This document shows, in pieces, positions 27,511 to 35,894 of a DNA stretch of 64,000 bases. This DNA comes from Hoeflea sp. 108 (GTDB taxonomy: Bacteria; Pseudomonadota; Alphaproteobacteria; Rhizobiales; Rhizobiaceae). The translations under genes and the position numbers were made by a program. The notes beneath the pieces were generated by a model that worked only from the letters and a program-made list of their open reading frames with translations, did no database searches and was not told the origin of the DNA. Position 1 is the stretch's first letter; each line of letters begins with the position of its first letter. The stretch lies in contig NZ_KB890024.1 in assembly GCF_000372965.1 (NCBI RefSeq), positions 2,978,839 to 3,042,838 on the forward strand. Reading direction: 5' to 3'.

Positions 27511-28791
27511 ATGCGCGTGCTGATTCTAGGGGCGAACGGTTTCATCGGGGCGGCGGTGGCAAGGCTTCTGGCCGGCCGCGGCCATCAGGTGGTCGGCCTT
27601 GCGCGCAGCATCGAGGTCGCATCGCGCCGCCTGCCTGAAATCGAATGGCGCAAGGCAGACATCGCCACGCTGTCGCAGCCCGACGACTGGCGTCCGCTGC
27701 TGTCGGGTATCGATGCTGTGGTCAACTGCGCCGGAGCGCTTCAGGATGGCGCGCGCGACGATGTCGTGGCCGTGCAGCAGGTCGGCATGGCCGCACTCTA
27801 CCAGGCAGCGAGCCTGTCATTGCGCCTGTTCGTCCAGATATCGGCGCGCACCGACGGCGCGGCCGCCAAAACACCGTTCCTCGCCACCAAGCGCCTGGCC
27901 GACGACGCTCTCAAATCGTCGGGCGTGCCCTTTGTCATCCTGCGACCGGCCATCGTTGTCGGCGCCCCCGCCCATGGCGGCTCGGCGCTGCTGCGGGCGC
28001 TGGCGGCATTCCCTGTGGTCACCCCATTGGTCTACGGCCAAAGCCCGATGCAGTTCGTTTCACTTGACGATGTAGCCAGCACGGTCTGCGACACGCTGGC
28101 CGGAGCGATTGCCCCCGGCAGCGACCTCGACCTTGCCGCGCCGGAGATACTGACCCTCGCCGAAACCGTGGCGATACATTGCCAATGGCTCGGCATGGCC
28201 CCGGCCAGGGTGTTTCACCTGCCCGGCCTGTGCGCCCGCCTGGCATCGGGGACCGCCGATCTGCTTGGTCATCTCGGCTGGCGTTCGCCGCTGCGCTCCA
28301 CCGCACTTGAGGTTGCCACTGGCGGCGTGTCCGGCCATCGCAGCAGCAATGAACGGCAGTTGCAGCCACTGCGCGATATCCTGTCCCGAAATCCCGCCGG
28401 CGTGCAGGATGTATGGTTTGCCCGGCTCTATCTGCTCAAGCCACTGATATTTGCGACCTTGAGCCTGTTCTGGCTGCTATCAGGTATAGTCGCCCTGCTG
28501 CGTTTCAATGCTTCCTCCGCGCATCTGGTTTCGGCAGGCACAACCGCCGCTGTCGCTGCGGGGATCACCCTGGCCACCAGCCTAGCCGACATCGCGCTGG
28601 GCATCGGCATTGCCTTTCGCCGCCATGCCGGACTGGCACTGAAGGGGATGATCGCGCTGTCCCTCGCCTATCTCGGATCGGCGACCATCCTTGCCCCCAA
28701 TCTCTGGGCAGATCCGCTCGGCCCCTTGGTCAAGGTGCTGCCGTCGATCGTGTTGGCACTGGTCGCGCTCGCCATCCTGGACGAGCGCTGA
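27511..28791 (+). CDS. SDR/NAD(P)-binding epimerase-like protein fused to a DoxX-like membrane domain
   Basis: 426 residues. The N-terminal half is an atypical/extended SDR with the glycine motif GANGFIGAAVARLL (about 7-20) and VNCAGALQDGARDD. Residues from about 305 hold four membrane helices (LKPLIFATLSLFWLLSGIVALL through LPSIVLALVALAIL) matching a DoxX-like C-terminal domain. Such fusions occur in proteobacteria and are thought to be membrane-tethered reductases. The next gene (DUF2269) starts two bases after the stop and is its likely partner. The substrate is unknown. Confidence 0.83.
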   Translation: MRVLILGANGFIGAAVARLLAGRGHQVVGLARSIEVASRRLPEIEWRKADIATLSQPDDWRPLLSGIDAVVNCAGALQDGARDDVVAVQQVGMAALYQAASLSLRLFVQISARTDGAAAKTPFLATKRLADDALKSSGVPFVILRPAIVVGAPAHGGSALLRALAAFPVVTPLVYGQSPMQFVSLDDVASTVCDTLAGAIAPGSDLDLAAPEILTLAETVAIHCQWLGMAPARVFHLPGLCARLASGTADLLGHLGWRSPLRSTALEVATGGVSGHRSSNERQLQPLRDILSRNPAGVQDVWFARLYLLKPLIFATLSLFWLLSGIVALLRFNASSAHLVSAGTTAAVAAGITLATSLADIALGIGIAFRRHAGLALKGMIALSLAYLGSATILAPNLWADPLGPLVKVLPSIVLALVALAILDER

Positions 28792-28793
28792 GC

Positions 28794-29267
28794 ATGGAAG
28801 AATTGCTGCGCCTCGCCCACGTCATCGGCGCCACGGTCCTGTTCGGCACCGGCGCCGGCATAGCCTTCTTCATGGTCATGGCCCACCGCACGCGTGACGC
28901 AGCCACCATCGCCCATGTCGCCGGCACTGTGGTGATCGCTGACACGGTCTTCACCGCCACGGCCGTCATCCTCCAGCCAATATCGGGCGCCTGGCTGGCT
29001 TATGAGGTCGGCTGGCCGCTCGACGAACCGTGGATTGTGCTGTCCCTGTCGCTTTATGTGCTGACCGGTCTGTTCTGGCTGCCGGTGGTGTTCATCCAGA
29101 TCCAGCTGCGAAATCTCGCACGCTCGTCCGCCAGCACAGGCAAGGCGTTGCCGGCGCGCTATTTCCGCCTCTACCGGATCTGGTTCGCTTGCGGATTCCC
29201 TGCCTTTTTCAGCGTCATCGCCATCTTCTGGCTGATGCTGACAAGACCGGCGATCGAGCTTTTCTGA
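28794..29267 (+). CDS. DUF2269 family integral membrane protein
   Basis: 157 residues with four membrane segments: LLRLAHVIGATVLFGTGAGIAFFMV, VAGTVVIADTVFTATAVILQPI, WIVLSLSLYVLTGLFWLPVVFI and FRLYRIWFACGFPAFFSVIAIFWLML. The conserved N-terminal HVIGATVLFGTG and the TAVILQPISGAWL segment match DUF2269. It starts two bases after the SDR-DoxX gene and in the same direction, so the pair very likely acts together. The function is not known. Confidence 0.8.
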   Translation: MEELLRLAHVIGATVLFGTGAGIAFFMVMAHRTRDAATIAHVAGTVVIADTVFTATAVILQPISGAWLAYEVGWPLDEPWIVLSLSLYVLTGLFWLPVVFIQIQLRNLARSSASTGKALPARYFRLYRIWFACGFPAFFSVIAIFWLMLTRPAIELF

Positions 29268-29864
29268 TTATTTGAGCATCGGCCAGAGCGTCGCGGCCAA
29301 AAGCAGGCCCATGGCGATGTTGAACCATTTCAGCCGCACCGGATCGGCAAGGAAGCCACGCAGGGCCATACCGAAGCCGGCCCAACTCGAAACGCTTGGC
29401 AGATTGACCAGGGCAAAGGCACCCGAGATCAACAGCACCGACAGGAACGGCGCCTCCGGATTGGTGTAGACGGCCATGGCCGTGACCGCCATCACCCAGG
29501 CCTTGGGGTTGATCCATTGGAAGGCGGATGCCTCGATGAAGCTCATCGGCCGAGCCTTCACGTCGCCGTCCTTGCCAAGCGAGCGTGACATGCCGATGCG
29601 CCAGGCGAGGTAGAGCAGGTAAGCGCCGCCAGCGATCTTGAGCACGGTATGCAGCGCCGGAAAGGCCGTCAGCACAGCCCCCAGCCCGAAGCCGACACCG
29701 AGCAGCAAGGACAGGAAGCCGAAGCCGATGCCCAGCATGTGCGGGATGGTTCGCAGAAAGCCGAAATTCACGCCCGAGGCGAGCAGCATGAAATTGTTCG
29801 GCCCCGGCGTGATCGAGGTCACGAAGGCATAGACCAGCAATGCGAGGAACGCGTCGTAGGTCAC
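29268..29864 (-). CDS. LysE family amino-acid exporter
   Basis: 198 residues with six membrane helices. The N-terminal signature FVTSITPGPNNFMLLASGVNFG matches the LysE/RhtB family motif, and the conserved KIAGGAYLLYLAWRIG and FQWINPKAWVMAV segments follow. The family exports amino acids or related metabolites. Its stop adjoins the stop of the convergent DUF2269 gene with no spacer, so any terminator lies inside coding sequence. Confidence 0.92.
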   Translation of the reverse strand: MTYDAFLALLVYAFVTSITPGPNNFMLLASGVNFGFLRTIPHMLGIGFGFLSLLLGVGFGLGAVLTAFPALHTVLKIAGGAYLLYLAWRIGMSRSLGKDGDVKARPMSFIEASAFQWINPKAWVMAVTAMAVYTNPEAPFLSVLLISGAFALVNLPSVSSWAGFGMALRGFLADPVRLKWFNIAMGLLLAATLWPMLK

Positions 29865-30116
29865 CTTTTCCTCCTCCCGGGATTATACGTCAGCAATACT
29901 GTCCTTATTGAGCCGGATCAACAAGATTCCGCGTGTTTCGGCACGTTCTGGGTCGGCAGAAGCGGGCTCGCTGCACCTATCGTTCGGCACAGGCTTCCAT
30001 ATTGACCGCGGCCAGGACACGGCGTAAGCGAACCCCTTAGCCGAATACCTATCCAGGGTTTCATTGCGCCAGTTCGCCAGCAAGCGGACGATCGAACATT
30101 CTCAAGGGGAAGAGAA

Positions 30117-30872
30117 ATGTCAGCACTCGCCAAGACCGAGCCCAGCAGCCTTACGCGCGAACTCATCGCCCATGCCGTGGCGAGCATCGAGGCGGCCGAC
30201 CGTTTCTCCCTGCCCTTCCCGCACATCTTCTTTCGCGATTTTTTCCCGCGCGATTTTTACGCCGACCTGATCAAATCGATCCCGACCGAAGGCTATGACC
30301 CGATCACGGGCGACGCCACCCGCATGGCGTTGCGGCTCTATGGCGACAATATCGGCAAGGTGGATGCCGAGTTGCGCGACATGTGGGCGGCGGTGTCGGA
30401 AACGCTGACGTCAAGCGAAGTCGAAAGCGCCATCCGCCGCCAGCTTCATGAAGGCCTGGAAATCCGCGCCCGCGGCGACAAGGTCAAAAGCGTCGACGAC
30501 CTCCGGCTGGTGGCCAAGCCCGTGCTCTACAGCGACAAGGACGGCTACCAGATCAAGCCGCACCCCGACGCGCGCAAGAAGGTTGTCACCATGCAGCTCT
30601 ACTGCCCGGCCGACGAGAGCCAGCGCGAGCTCGGCACGACCCTCTACCAGGCGTCGCTGAAGGGCCTGCTGAATGTCGGATCCTACGGGCTCGAGCCGGT
30701 CAAGACGCTGCCTTTCCTGCCCAATGTCGGCTACGCCTTCGTCGTGCTGAAGGCCTACCACTCGCTGATGAAGATGAGCTGGCACGGCCGCCCGAAGATC
30801 AAGACGCCCATCGAGCGCCCGCGCGTCTCGCTGCTCAACACCTTCTACATCAACGAGAATGTAGGTTTCTGA
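30117..30872 (+). CDS. 2-oxoglutarate/Fe(II)-dependent oxygenase-like protein
   Basis: 251 residues from ATG 30117 with AAGGGGAAGAG upstream. The double-stranded beta-helix core carries the candidate facial triad: KPHPDAR gives the H-x-D pair, SWHGRP gives the distal histidine, and the arginine of ERPRVSLLNTFY would hold 2-oxoglutarate. The text around them (YQIKPHPDARKKVVTMQLYCP, GTTLY, NVGYAFV) matches prolyl-4-hydroxylase-like or phytanoyl-type 2OG oxygenases found near bacterial surface-polysaccharide genes. The substrate is unknown. A strong terminator follows. Confidence 0.7.
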   Translation: MSALAKTEPSSLTRELIAHAVASIEAADRFSLPFPHIFFRDFFPRDFYADLIKSIPTEGYDPITGDATRMALRLYGDNIGKVDAELRDMWAAVSETLTSSEVESAIRRQLHEGLEIRARGDKVKSVDDLRLVAKPVLYSDKDGYQIKPHPDARKKVVTMQLYCPADESQRELGTTLYQASLKGLLNVGSYGLEPVKTLPFLPNVGYAFVVLKAYHSLMKMSWHGRPKIKTPIERPRVSLLNTFYINENVGF

Positions 30873-30900
30873 AGCCGGCAGGAGCTGGTTTCTAGAAATC

Positions 30901-30937
30901 AAAAAGCCGCCGTGCAGTGCATCGGCGGCTTTTTTTT
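30901..30937. terminator. Bidirectional rho-independent terminator
   Basis: The stem AAAAAGCCGCCG (30901-30912) pairs with CGGCGGCTTTTT (30923-30935), with a loop of about ten bases and a run of eight T on the plus strand. It ends the oxygenase gene and, on the other strand, the ilvI-ilvN unit. Confidence 0.9.
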
Positions 30938-30958
30938 ACGTCCGTGGTGTGGACCAGA

Positions 30959-31531
30959 TCACATCGCCTGCGGGCCGCGGTTCATCGCCGCCACGCCGGT
31001 GCGGCAGACTTCGACAAGGCCGAGCGGCTTCATGATGGCGATGAACTGCTCGATCTTCGACACCTTGCCGGTGATCTCGAAGATGAAGTGTTCGGTGTTG
31101 GCATCGATCACGCTGGCGCGGAAGGCGTCCGCCAGGCGCAGCGCCTCGACCCGGGCGTCGCCCGTTCCGGCAACCTTGACCAGCGCCAGCTCGCGCTCCA
31201 GCGGCCGCTCCTGGCCGAGCTCGGCAGCGCGCACCGACAGGTCGACCACGCGATGCACTGGCACGATGCGCTCGAGCTGGTGCTTGATCTGCTCGAGCAC
31301 ATGCGGCGTGCCGCGCGTCACGATGGTGATGCGCGACAAATGCTTCTCATGCTCGGTCTCAGAGACGGTCAGGCTTTCGATGTTGTAGCCGCGGCCCGAA
31401 AACAGGCCGATGACACGGGCGAGCACGCCCGGTTCGTTGTCGACCAGCACCGACAATGTGTGATTTTCCGGCAGCGCCGTTTCCTTGGCGATGAAATAGG
31501 CCGAACCGGTGGCTTGTAGCTGTGCGTTCAT
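30959..31531 (-). CDS. ilvN: Acetolactate synthase small (regulatory) subunit
   Basis: 190 residues from ATG 31531; the frame is open to 31669 without family similarity. An ACT domain begins the protein (TLSVLVDNEPGVLARVIGLFSGRGYNIESLTV), the feedback valine-binding module, followed by the conserved C-terminal ALS-SS domain (FEITGKVSKIEQFIAIMKPLGLVEVCRTGVAAMNRG). It stimulates the catalytic subunit and confers valine sensitivity. It lies 76 bases downstream of ilvI on the same strand; both are controlled by the leader at 33458-33569. In some genomes this gene is called ilvH. Confidence 0.95.
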   Translation of the reverse strand: MNAQLQATGSAYFIAKETALPENHTLSVLVDNEPGVLARVIGLFSGRGYNIESLTVSETEHEKHLSRITIVTRGTPHVLEQIKHQLERIVPVHRVVDLSVRAAELGQERPLERELALVKVAGTGDARVEALRLADAFRASVIDANTEHFIFEITGKVSKIEQFIAIMKPLGLVEVCRTGVAAMNRGPQAM

Positions 31532-31607
31532 GAATGAATCTCGATCTGAGGCTTTTGCGCCAACTCGTTGATTGTGCGGCCTTCCCTCGAAGGCCGCACT
31601 CGGTTCG

Positions 31608-33392
31608 TCACACCAGTTCGCGGCCCTTGGCGTCGATGGCATTCGCCACCGCCTCGTCGGTCGCCTCATCAGGCAGCAGCATCTCGTTATGCGCCTTGCC
31701 AGACGGGATCATCGGGAAGCAGTTGGCGAGCGTCGCCACGCGGCAATCGAAGATCACCGGCTTCTTCACCGAAATCATTTCCTTGATCGCATCATCGAGC
31801 TCATCCGGCTTGTCGCAGCGGATGCCGTGGCCGCCATAGGCCTCGGCCAGCTTGACGAAGTCGGGCATCGCCTCGGTGTAGGAATGCGACAGGCGGTTGC
31901 CGTGCAGCAGCTGCTGCCACTGGCGTACCATGCCCATGTAGGAGTTGTTGAGGATGAACACCTTGATCGGCGCATCGTACTGGAGCGCTGCGCTCATCTC
32001 CTGGATGCACATCTGCACCGAGGCGTCGCCGGCGATGTCGATGACGAGCGATTCAGGATGGGCGATCTGCACGCCGAGAGCCGCCGGCAGGCCGTAGCCC
32101 ATCGTGCCCAGGCCGCCTGACGTCATCCAGCGGTTCGGCTTTTCGAAGCCGTAATGCTGGGCAGCCCACATCTGGTGCTGGCCGACCTCGGTGGTGATGT
32201 AGGTGTCGAGATGCTTGGTGTTCTCGTAGAGCCGCTGGATCGCATATTGCGGCATGATCACTTCGCTGTTCGCCTTGTAGGCGTAGCTATCGCGCGCGCG
32301 CCACTTGGCGATCTGTTCCCACCACGGATACAGCGCCTTCTTGTCGGCCTTGGCGGTCGCCCGCCACAACCGCACCATGTCTTCGAGCACGCGGCCGACA
32401 TCGCCGAGGATCGGCACGTCGGCGCGCACGTTCTTGTTGATCGACGACGGATCGATGTCGATGTGGATCTTCTTCGAGTTCGGCGAAAACGCGTTGAGGC
32501 GGCCGGTGATGCGGTCGTCGAAGCGCGCGCCGATGCACACCATGACGTCGCAATCATGCATCGCCATGTTGGCTTCGTAGCTGCCATGCATGCCCAGCAT
32601 GCCGAGCCAGTTCTTGCCCGAAGCCGGATAGGCGCCCAGCCCCATCAGCGTCGAGGTGATGGGGAAGCCGGTCAGGTCGACAAGTTCGCGCAGCAGATGG
32701 CTGGCCTCGGTGCCGGAATTCACCACGCCGCCACCGGAATAGATGACAGGCCGCTTGGCGGTGGCCATCAGCGCGACCGCCTCCTTGATCCTCTCGAGGT
32801 CACCCTGGATCTTGGGCTGGTAGGAGGTGCGCGGCGCGGTCTGCGGCGGCGTGTAGATGCCCTTGGCGAACTGCACGTCCTTGGGGATGTCGACCACAAC
32901 AGGGCCCGGACGCCCCGTGGTGGCGACATGGAAGGCCTCGTGCAGGATGCCGGCCAGGTCGTTGACGTCCTTCACCAGCCAGTTGTGCTTGGTGCAGGGA
33001 CGGGTAATGCCGACGGTATCGCATTCCTGGAAGGCGTCGGAACCGATCAGTGTCGTCGGCACCTGACCGGTGATGCAGACCAGCGGGATCGAGTCCATGA
33101 GCGCGTCCTGCAGCGGCGTCACCGCATTGGTGGCACCAGGACCCGACGTCACCAGCATCACGCCAGCCTTGCCGGTCGAGCGCGCATAACCCTCGGCGGC
33201 GTGGCCTGCGCCCTGCTCGTGGCGCACCAGGATGTGCTGGACATCGTCCTGCTGGAACAGCTCGTCATAGATCGGAAGGACCGCGCCGCCCGGATAGCCG
33301 AAGAGGTGCTTGACGCCGTTGTCCTTCAGCGCCTGAACCACCATCTCGGCGCCAGTCATTTCGCGCCGTCCGCTGTCACTATGTCCGCTCAT
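31608..33392 (-). CDS. ilvI: Acetolactate synthase large (catalytic) subunit
   Basis: 594 residues from ATG 33392; ATG 33419 is possible. This ThDP-, FAD- and Mg-dependent enzyme makes acetolactate or acetohydroxybutyrate. Conserved parts include GYPGGAVLPIYDELF, the catalytic glutamate region RHEQGAGHAAEGYARSTGKAG, the VCITGQVPTTLIGSDAFQECD segment, and the ThDP motif GDASVQMCIQEM...NN. The upstream region, 33393-33607, carries an attenuator with its own leader peptide. The symbol ilvB is also used. Confidence 0.96.
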   Translation of the reverse strand: MSGHSDSGRREMTGAEMVVQALKDNGVKHLFGYPGGAVLPIYDELFQQDDVQHILVRHEQGAGHAAEGYARSTGKAGVMLVTSGPGATNAVTPLQDALMDSIPLVCITGQVPTTLIGSDAFQECDTVGITRPCTKHNWLVKDVNDLAGILHEAFHVATTGRPGPVVVDIPKDVQFAKGIYTPPQTAPRTSYQPKIQGDLERIKEAVALMATAKRPVIYSGGGVVNSGTEASHLLRELVDLTGFPITSTLMGLGAYPASGKNWLGMLGMHGSYEANMAMHDCDVMVCIGARFDDRITGRLNAFSPNSKKIHIDIDPSSINKNVRADVPILGDVGRVLEDMVRLWRATAKADKKALYPWWEQIAKWRARDSYAYKANSEVIMPQYAIQRLYENTKHLDTYITTEVGQHQMWAAQHYGFEKPNRWMTSGGLGTMGYGLPAALGVQIAHPESLVIDIAGDASVQMCIQEMSAALQYDAPIKVFILNNSYMGMVRQWQQLLHGNRLSHSYTEAMPDFVKLAEAYGGHGIRCDKPDELDDAIKEMISVKKPVIFDCRVATLANCFPMIPSGKAHNEMLLPDEATDEAVANAIDAKGRELV

Positions 33393-33457
33393 CGGTCCGT
33401 TCCGTCTTTCCTTCGCCATACTTGGCGGTTGCTGCTCTGTTAGTCCTGTTTCGGGCA

Positions 33458-33485
33458 ATAAAAAAGGCCCCCGAGGGAGCCTTTG
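33458..33485 (-). terminator. Attenuator terminator of the ilvI-ilvN leader
   Basis: On the minus strand the sequence AAAGGCTCCC-TCG-GGGGGCCTTTTTTATT forms a GC-rich hairpin followed by a U-run. It lies 31 bases after the leader-peptide stop and about 70 bases before the ilvI start. It competes with the upstream hairpin at 33490-33538 and is therefore conditional. Confidence 0.82.
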
Positions 33486-33489
33486 CATC

Positions 33490-33538
33490 TGCGCATGGGG
33501 GATTTCGCCCGGCGGTTACACCGCCTTGCCCATGCGCA
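33490..33538 (-). promoter_or_regulatory. Leader hairpin (pause/anti-antiterminator stem) of the ilv attenuator
   Basis: The outer stem is ten perfect base pairs, TGCGCATGGG (33490-33499) against CCCATGCGCA (33529-33538). It encloses a second hairpin, GGCGG-TTACA-CCGCC (33511-33525), that contains the leader stop. The right-hand arm lies inside the leader-peptide codons, so a ribosome stalled on the Leu/Ile/Val codons would stop it forming. The run CCCCC in the RNA (33497-33501) could then pair with the GGGGG of the terminator (33468-33472). The pairing switch is inferred. Confidence 0.65.
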
Positions 33539-33569
33539 ATCCTACTACGAGAATGAGTGTCGTGTTCAT
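33516..33569 (-). CDS. ilv operon leader peptide, 17 residues
   Basis: ATG at 33569 to TAA at 33516, too short for normal gene calling. The product is MNTTLILVVGLRMGKAV. Leucine, isoleucine and valine make up 7 of 17 residues, with five in the run LILVV, as expected of a translated sensor of branched-chain aminoacyl-tRNAs. There is no ribosome site before the ATG, and the predicted transcription start lies within 0-4 bases of it, so the leader mRNA would be leaderless, as rhizobial trpL is known to be. Confidence 0.78.
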   Translation of the reverse strand: MNTTLILVVGLRMGKAV

Positions 33570-33578
33570 CGGGGCGGA

Positions 33579-33607
33579 CGTTAATGCGCAAAAAGCCCCA
33601 CTGTCAA
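33579..33607 (-). promoter_or_regulatory. Predicted promoter of the ilvI-ilvN leader
   Basis: On the minus strand: TTGACA (33602-33607), a 17-base spacer, then TTAACG (33579-33584). The -35 element is a perfect sigma-70 consensus and the -10 is weak (3 of 6). Transcription would begin at about 33571-33573, two to four bases before the leader ATG. Confidence 0.6.
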
Positions 33608-33608
33608 C

Positions 33609-33649
33609 CTGACGTCAGCAGATTTTTCCGCAACGTCAGGCGAACGTCA
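33609..33649. repeat. Three ACGTCA repeats upstream of the ilv promoter
   Basis: CTGACGTCAG (33609-33618, a perfect palindrome), then ACGTCA at 33633-33638 and again at 33644-33649, all in the same orientation just upstream of the predicted -35 box. The repeated motif is in the right place for an activator or repressor binding site. Confidence 0.5.
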
Positions 33650-33758
33650 TTGCTCCAATTCTCCGCATCCGCTTAACCTTTGCGACACCATCCGACCTCA
33701 CCCGCCCTTAACCGCACAGCGCTAAGGTTCCAGCAGAGAATTGGGGAAAAATCTCAGC

Positions 33759-35579
33759 ATGTACGTTGAACGCCAGGCAGCAGCAGGCGAAACCACGTCG
33801 CAGGAACGCCGCGATCCGCTTCAGGACGACGCGCGCATTCTCGGCCATGTCGTACAGTGCGACGGCGCCCGCGCCGTCATCAGCGCCTTTGCCGAAAGCG
33901 GCGGCGCGGCGGCATCGGGGCTCTGGGCTGTCGGCCGCATGATCTCGATCAATCTGGGCGCATCTCGCACCATCGGGCTCGTCTATTCCATCGGCAAGGC
34001 CGACCGCTCCTGGAGCCCGCAGGGCGACAACCCCATCGAAGTCAGTGTCGAACTCATCGGCGAGGTCCGCGACCTCGGAACCGAAAAACGTCCAGTCTTC
34101 GACCGCGGCATCACCACCTATCCTTATGTCGGCGCCGTCGCCCACCGCATCCGCAGCCGCGACCTGCAGGCCGTCTACGATCTCGCCGGCCGCCATGCCG
34201 TCACCATCGGCCAGCTGTCGCAGGACGAGAACATCGATGCCTGCATTGCCATCGACGAGACACTCGCCCGTCACTTCGCCGTGGTCGGCACGACCGGCGT
34301 CGGCAAGTCGACCGCCGTGTCGCTGCTCATGCGCAAGATGATCGCCGAGCGCCCCGACCTGCGCGTCCTGATCCTCGACCCGCACAACGAATTCGCGGCC
34401 TCGCTGCCCGAATATTGCGTCAAGGTCGACACCAACTCGCTCGACCTGCCCTTCTGGCTGTTCAAGCTGGAGGAATTCGCCGAGGTGCTGTTCCGCGGCC
34501 GCGAGACCGATGCGGAAGAGATCGACGCCCTGCGCGACCTCATCCCGGTCGCCAAGAACCTCTACCGCAATCCCAATGGCGGCGCCTTCCTGCGCCGTGG
34601 CGTCGACGCGCTGACCGCCGACACGCCGGTACCTTATCGCATCGCCGATCTCATCAAGCAGATCGACGATCGCATGGGCATGCTCGAATCCAAGAATGAG
34701 CGCCCGATCCTGAAGTCGCTGCGCACGCGCATCGAATCGGCTCTGTCCGACCCGCGCTACCGCTTCATGTTCCATTCGCGCCTGATCGAGGACACGATCC
34801 ACGAGACCATCGGCAACATCTTCCGCGTTCCGACCCAGGGGCGCCCGGTCACCTGCTTCGAAATGGCCGGCCTGCCCTCCGAGGTCGTCAATTCGGTCTG
34901 TTCGGTGCTTGCCCGCCTCGCCTTCGACCTCGCGCTCTGGAGCGAAGGCAAGCTCAAGCTTCTGCTGCTCTGCGAGGAGGCACACCGCTACATGCCGGCC
35001 GACCATCGTCTCGGCTTCGCGCCCACCCGCCATGCGCTGTCGCGCATCGCCAAGGAAGGCCGCAAATATGGCTGTTATCTCGGCGTTGTCACGCAGCGCC
35101 CGGGCGAGCTCGACCCGACGATCCTGTCGCAGTGCTCGACCGTTTTCGCCATGCGCCTCGCCAATGAACAGGACCAGGCGATCATCCGCTCGGCCATCGC
35201 CGATTCCTCGGCCTCGACACTGTCGTTCCTGTCGTCGATGGGACAGCGCGAGGCGATCGCCTTTGGCGAAGGCGTGGCGACGACGATGCGGCTGAAGTTC
35301 GAGAAGCTGCCGCCCAACCTGATCCCCGGCACCCAGAAGCGAGCCGCCGAAGCACCAGGCGGCGACGGCAACGACGTCGATCTCGCCATGATCGTCGAGC
35401 GGCTGCGCAATGTTCCGAAGCCGCAGGCGGCCTTGGGTTTTGCCGAAACGGTCGACGTCCAGCGCCAGGCCGGCGACAGCGACTACCGCAAACCGCCGTC
35501 CCGGCCCGAGCCCGACGGCGATTTTGACACCCGCTTCGGCCTGCGCCCGACCACCTTCGGTGGACGCAGCAGCGGCTGA
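33759..35579 (+). CDS. HerA-like (DUF87) hexameric ATPase
   Basis: 606 residues from ATG 33759 with GGGGAA upstream. An N-terminal HAS-barrel-like domain (about 25-150) precedes the RecA/FtsK-HerA ATPase: Walker A VVGTTGVGKSTAV (about 176-188), the segment LRVLILDPHNEFA, Walker B LKLLLLCEEAHRYM, an arginine-finger region (SRIAKEGRKYG), and QRPGELDPTILSQCSTVFAMRL. HerA proteins pump DNA with the nuclease NurA in archaea; no NurA-like gene is beside it, and stand-alone copies are common in alphaproteobacteria. The role is probably DNA processing. Confidence 0.88.
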   Translation: MYVERQAAAGETTSQERRDPLQDDARILGHVVQCDGARAVISAFAESGGAAASGLWAVGRMISINLGASRTIGLVYSIGKADRSWSPQGDNPIEVSVELIGEVRDLGTEKRPVFDRGITTYPYVGAVAHRIRSRDLQAVYDLAGRHAVTIGQLSQDENIDACIAIDETLARHFAVVGTTGVGKSTAVSLLMRKMIAERPDLRVLILDPHNEFAASLPEYCVKVDTNSLDLPFWLFKLEEFAEVLFRGRETDAEEIDALRDLIPVAKNLYRNPNGGAFLRRGVDALTADTPVPYRIADLIKQIDDRMGMLESKNERPILKSLRTRIESALSDPRYRFMFHSRLIEDTIHETIGNIFRVPTQGRPVTCFEMAGLPSEVVNSVCSVLARLAFDLALWSEGKLKLLLLCEEAHRYMPADHRLGFAPTRHALSRIAKEGRKYGCYLGVVTQRPGELDPTILSQCSTVFAMRLANEQDQAIIRSAIADSSASTLSFLSSMGQREAIAFGEGVATTMRLKFEKLPPNLIPGTQKRAAEAPGGDGNDVDLAMIVERLRNVPKPQAALGFAETVDVQRQAGDSDYRKPPSRPEPDGDFDTRFGLRPTTFGGRSSG

Positions 35580-35894
35580 GAGCCTGCCAGCGAGCTGGAA
35601 GGACGCCCGACCCCACCGGGGCGGGCGCTCCATGGGGCAGATCGGCTAAACCGTTGAGTACTTTGCCGCTTGGGCGCGCAAAGGGCGGCAATCGCCAATA
35701 ATCGGAAACTCGTTTGCGCTCGCCGAGTTCACGCCCACGCGCCAAGGCGATGGTCCGCAAGACCACGTGGCGCGCCGGGTTTCGGCGGCATCGCCAACCA
35801 GGGCGTATTCCTGCCCATTTGTCACTGCGGACCGCTGGCTGTACAATCGGTCACGCGAGATACCACTGCCGTTGGTTCGAAACCGGGGTGTCCC
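35580..35894. other. 315-base gap without a gene
   Basis: Between the HerA-like gene and the methyltransferase. The one structure visible is a hairpin at 35604-35627, CGCCCGACCCC against GGGGCGGGCG with one bulged A, lacking a T-run; it may end HerA transcription. The rest shows no convincing reading frame, promoter or repeat. Confidence 0.6.

Noticed and set aside
33708..35633. 641-residue minus-strand frame
   Set aside because: Shadow of the HerA-like ATPase, whose motifs are complete on the plus strand.
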